From assembly GCA_964304625.1 (NCBI GenBank), contig OZ199839.1, positions 8,308,001 to 8,372,000 of the forward strand: a stretch of DNA of 64,000 nucleotides, written 5' to 3'. Shown one piece after another: positions 59,910-64,000 of this stretch (position 1 is its first letter; every line of letters begins with the position of its first letter). A program made the position numbers and the translations under genes. Source of the DNA: Kudoa neothunni. Lineage: Eukaryota; Cnidaria. Under the pieces are notes generated by a model, which saw nothing but the letters and a program-made list of their open reading frames with translations, searched no databases and was not told the DNA's origin.

Positions 59910-62160
59910 AAAGAGCGCTAATGCCCAACTTTGTTTGTTACTGTGTGATGGAAGATTTTAAGTTGTAGTTTTATTTCTGAATAGAGAAATTCTACGATTA
60001 AATTAATTTAATTAGCACGTTCAACATTGTAAATTTTATTTTTCTATTCTAACTGATACATTTTAAGGCTTGTCATGATTTTTACAATGTGATGATTTAG
60101 ATATATGAAATTATGCGCGCGCATACCACCAAAATATAAATAGAGGTGTTGAGGGAAGTTAATGAGTATTTTTAAGTTTATTTTACAAATTATAGGCCAA
60201 AAATATAATGACCTTAATTTTATGAACAATTTAATCAACGATTAAAGTTCATTTATTTACTAAACAAAATCATTAAATAATTTAAATAGGAATTTCAGTT
60301 TTTTTTCAAAATTTTACGATAAAAATTAATCCTTCTAATTATAGAATTTATTATTAGTCTACAAACGATAAAAAAAATAAAATCGACCTAGGATGTTTCA
60401 AAAATAAAAATATTAATTATTACTCCTTTTTTTCAATTTTATAAAGGACCTTAATCAATGATATTTTAATAATCTGTGAGTGGTTACATACGTATTCATT
60501 ATTTTAACTTAATTTACCCATTTTTAATGAATGCAATCTTTGTTTTTTAACAAAAATACGATTAAATCTAAAATGTAAAGATGTTTTTGGTTTGAAAAAT
60601 TGCAGTAATGCTTAAATATTTAAATATGAACTGGTTCTCTCGAAGGAGTGCATCCTTTTAAAAATAAATATACTTTTGAATGCCCTAAAAAATTTCATTG
60701 TAACGAACTATTCTTAGATTAACGAAAACTTTGTGAAAATATCGGTTAGATCGAGTAGACCAATAATTTCTTATTAACTTACATAACACGTATTGAGATT
60801 GAGAGGGGGTTGTATTTTGTGCAAAAGTAATCGTGAATATAAATTCTTAAACTACGTATAGAATGCTTTGTCGCATATTTTCATGCAATTTTTGTATCAT
60901 ATTGAATTAATTGTAACGAGAGGAAAATTATATATTGATCTGAATATTAATCGATATATTTGATAAAAAGAAATTTTCATTAGAGAAGTTATTACAAAAA
61001 TTATATTATTTGAAAACTCTACACACATGCTACATCGTTTTTAGGATGCGTATAGAGACCGAAATTATTCCAACATGACAAAAACTTATAATCTCAAATT
61101 ATGTGTTTTATTTAAAATGATCATAAAATTTTTCGCCTAACTATATCGATAACGCTTGAAAAATGAAAATGCATCCTGAATAATTCGGTTGTGCTTCAAA
61201 TTTTAAGGTAAAAGCAACAACTCTTGTAAATGTGACGTTAATATTTAAATTGCCTTAAAATTATTCCAAACGACATACATAATATTTTTAACACATTCTA
61301 TAAAATAATTAAAAGATTCTCTTTGTATATAATGAGTGAGAGTTTATATTAATTTACTACCACTCCGAAGTAAACCAATATCAATATTATCCAGGTACTT
61401 TTAATGTGCTTATTGACGTAGGCAACCAGAAAATTGCTTACTTCTGATAACGATATTTATTGTGTAAGCAATTATAAGTGAATTGGCGATTAGTTGTAAT
61501 AGTATCATCCTTCTAAATGTATACTAAAAGTTGTATTTAAAAAAAGTTTCTCCATGGCACATGCGTACTACTGCAAACACACAGACCAAGGATTTTATAT
61601 ATGGATAGACTTATCTTTTCTTACACTACATTTGTTGGCATATCTTCAAATTATAAATCATTTGCATTATAAACTGCCGCAAATATTCCACTAAACAATA
61701 TGCTAATTGGTCAAAATATGACCTAATTTTTTAAATTTGTACAATTTCGCATGCGCAAAGTTAAGTTTATGCGTAATTATTTTAATCTCTCTTTTGATTA
61801 CGCGCGACCCTTAAGTCACTGTGTATGTGAGGAGTAGTCGACTAGACCACTTAAAACCAACGCGATATTAAACGAGAACGTTTACCCTAATCCACCGCCA
61901 ATGTATTATCAGTATTAATTGTGGAGTAAACAATTTTTGATAGTTCACATGATTCGAATATTTTTGTTAATCAATGAATATTACAACCTATGTATTGATA
62001 ATCCTTTTGTTTAATTGAGATAGATAAAAAATTAAATGAGGTGAAATCATCATGTATTGTCAATTATTCCATATTTCACTATATTTCTCTGAAATAATAT
62101 TAGCAATCATATCTAATATATTTGAACGGGTGTTATTTCTGAGTGTTGTTATTTACAACC
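59910..62160. other. AT-rich intergenic DNA
   Basis: No gene recognised. Isolated ATGCGCGCGCAT (60113-60124) and TCGCATGCGCA (61747-61757) motifs are present. Confidence 0.4.
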
Positions 62161-62164
62161 TGCA

Positions 62165-62499
62165 GAATTAAGTGAATAAGTAAGTAAGTAAGTAAGTAAA
62201 TAATTAAATAAATAATTAAGTAAGTAAGCAAATAAGTAAGCAAATAAATAATTAAATAAATAATTAAGTAAGTAAGCAAATAAGTAAGCAAATAAATAAT
62301 TAAATAAATAATTAAGTAAGTAAGCAAATAAATAAATAAGTAAATAATTAAGTAAGTAAGCAAATAAATAAATAAGTAAGTAAGTAAGTAAGTAAGTAAA
62401 TAAATAAATAAATAATTAAGTAAGTAAATAAATAAATAAGTAAGTAAGTAAGTAAGTAAGTAAATAAATAAATAATTAAGTAAGTAAGTAATTAAGTAG
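62165..62499. repeat. tetranucleotide array (AAGT/AAAT/AATT/AAGC)n with higher-order units
   Basis: About 335 bp of four-base steps. A compound unit AAATAATTAAATAAATAATT plus AAGTAAGTAAGCAAATAAGT recurs several times before simpler AAGT and AAAT runs. The minus-strand ORF through it (LTYLIIYL repeats) is an artefact. Confidence 0.9.
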
Positions 62500-63105
62500 G
62501 GTTACTAAAAAATACAAGCCAATTCAATAAACAGCAAGTCGTAACGTATCGTAACAGGTTGTATTAATCATTGGTGCTTGCGAATGACACCTATCCAATT
62601 GGCGAAAAACAACAATAATCCATATATAAATTAGATGATCGATTAAATTGTTTTATCGATTACTACTCACATCATGCTGACGCTGACGCTGTTCAGCTCA
62701 CATGAAAAACAATCGAATATCGCACCCCCGAAAAGCAGTTAATAAAAATTAAATAAATCTCGAATTAGATTAAGTAGCTCACGCATGCCATTAAATATAA
62801 TTAACTCTATTTTAACAAGATTAAAACCGAACTAATTTCCTACAGAACTCCTTGAAATTCATACAGTAACCACACACACGGATAAAATAGCATTTTCAAA
62901 TCTTCATTAGCAGATAGGTTTCTAGAATATTTTGGAACCGGCCGTCGATAAGATTTTTGTTGAGAATTTTATAGTGTGTTCCACATGAAAAGTACACAAA
63001 ATTCTGCTTTAATTTAGTCGTTGTAAATAATTTTCCGAATATTACGAATAGAATTGATAAGACCATTCAAATTCCTTAATGAAAGAAGCATCGATCTGAC
63101 ATACG

Positions 63106-63776
63106 ATGGTTTCAAGTTCACAATCGAAAGCTCTAAACACATTCGATCAGTTTATCTGGAGTAATAATCAATTGTTTTCAGTTAGAGATTTAAATTCTAA
63201 CCCATCATCAACATCAACTTGTAGATTGTTGTATCGTTTGAAAAATTCTTCCCTCCACAAACAACACGAAAGTATTCAAACATTTTATAGAGTAACCAAT
63301 TTTCCAATGTGTACATCGTATAAAATTGATTTCAGAAACTGGAAAATATGTGGATCAACTGGAGGGAGTTTAGAAAATATGAGATTTCATTCGATATCAT
63401 GCTGGATTTTACCGAAAGATACATTTGTGATAAAGCATACGATATGTATTTATCTAGTAGCTGAACGGCTGATTTTATCAATTATTATATCTGTGGTGAG
63501 TTTGAATATTGTGACTGTGATTTTAGGTTGTTTGACAACCTGACCAGTGAACATATCGATACTGATATTAAAACCATGCGTTTCCTGCAGATTCTGAAAG
63601 AAGAAGACCGACTTCGTCATTTGATACCCTCTTCATTTTGTTTCGAGGAGGATCCCGCTCTTCGCGAGCAGCTCCTTAACTCGTTGATTATTTTACGGCG
63701 TGCACTCTTATGCAGAATACCCTCTTGGAAGGTTGATGGAATAGTGGTATTTTCCAAACAACTGTTGAGTATGTAA
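63106..63776 (+). CDS. unidentified gene, incomplete model at the right edge
   Basis: An ATG at 63106 opens a frame of 145 codons. After a plausible donor (GTGAGT at 63495) and acceptor (TTTTAG at about 63527), a second open stretch runs to 63776 ('MRFLQILKEEDRLRHLIPSS', 'LREQLLNSLIILRRALLCRI'), which looks like helical repeat coding sequence. The phases of the two pieces do not join with that splice pair, so another exon boundary is probably missed. The family is not recognised. An ACGCATGC motif lies upstream at 62782 and a TGTGCGCATGCGTTA motif downstream at 63852-63865. Confidence 0.4.
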
Positions 63777-64000
63777 TACTTTTATTTGGATGGCAATTAC
63801 GCGCCAACTATACGGTTCACGTATGGCTGAAAATAGGCGCATTCGTGTGATTGTGCGCATGCGTTATTGGACTATTTGTGCGCATTTTTATCAGATTCCT
63901 TATAAGAATTCCAATTTTGATTAACTAAAATTAAAAATTTAAATGTTGAACATATGGGGAGCAATTTTCTTGTATATTCCAAAAATGATTTGAATCAGCC

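Noticed and set aside
62133-62363. LTYLIIYL-repeat ORF
   Set aside because: Product of the tetranucleotide array; no gene context.
1-64000. CRISPR arrays, operons or bacterial insertion sequences
   Set aside because: None seen; the spliceosomal introns and gene content are eukaryotic.

Overview
Organism. The window is AT-rich nuclear DNA from an animal-like eukaryote. Genes are split by many very small GT-AG introns, mostly 40-60 nt. The recognisable genes include animal-type VPS33B, HAUS5 and PMF1 homologues, a Kunitz multidomain protein and an FN3-type surface protein. DNA transposon relics (piggyBac, hAT, Mutator-like) and tRNA-derived SINEs are frequent. Such small introns, AT bias and lineage-specific secreted proteins would fit a reduced-genome parasite such as a myxozoan, but nothing in the sequence fixes the taxon.

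Layout. 1-1154: decayed piggyBac transposase. 1561-2834: MOCS2B (molybdopterin synthase large subunit) followed almost without a gap by a PMF1/Nnf1-like kinetochore gene. 3296-4594: decayed hAT transposase. 6233-11935: VPS33B in 20 exons, all of which join in frame. 12706-13160: SINE family A. 13430-13894 (minus): DAD1/OST2. 15957-22261 (minus): valyl-tRNA synthetase in 11 exons. 22433-24885 (minus): second piggyBac relic. 25540-26031: SINE family B. 26873-28459 (minus): secreted five-domain Kunitz protein. 29463-29925: SINE A. 30146-32583: HAUS5-like augmin subunit in 13 exons. About 36000-38480 and 40550-45250: a duplicated locus for an unrecognised secreted protein; copy 2 is a pseudogene split by a 2.2-kb Mutator-like element. 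About 48022-48566: repeat-rich single-pass membrane protein. 49481-49868: uS17m-like gene with a frameshift. 50213-50762: SINE B with a 14-bp target duplication. 52635-55535: secreted/membrane protein of divergent FN3-like domains. The rest is mostly AT-rich DNA without recognisable genes, a long tetranucleotide array (62165-62499) and a partial gene at the right edge.

How it fits together. The genes are unrelated housekeeping functions (cofactor synthesis, kinetochore, spindle augmin, endolysosomal tethering, N-glycosylation, translation) mixed with lineage-specific secreted or surface proteins. All seven housekeeping genes have a CpG-containing, NRF1-like GCGCAYGC-type motif just upstream; the three secreted/surface genes with a defined start do not. 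Exon models were assembled by hand from splice signals, frame continuity and remembered family motifs; no search or RNA evidence was available.
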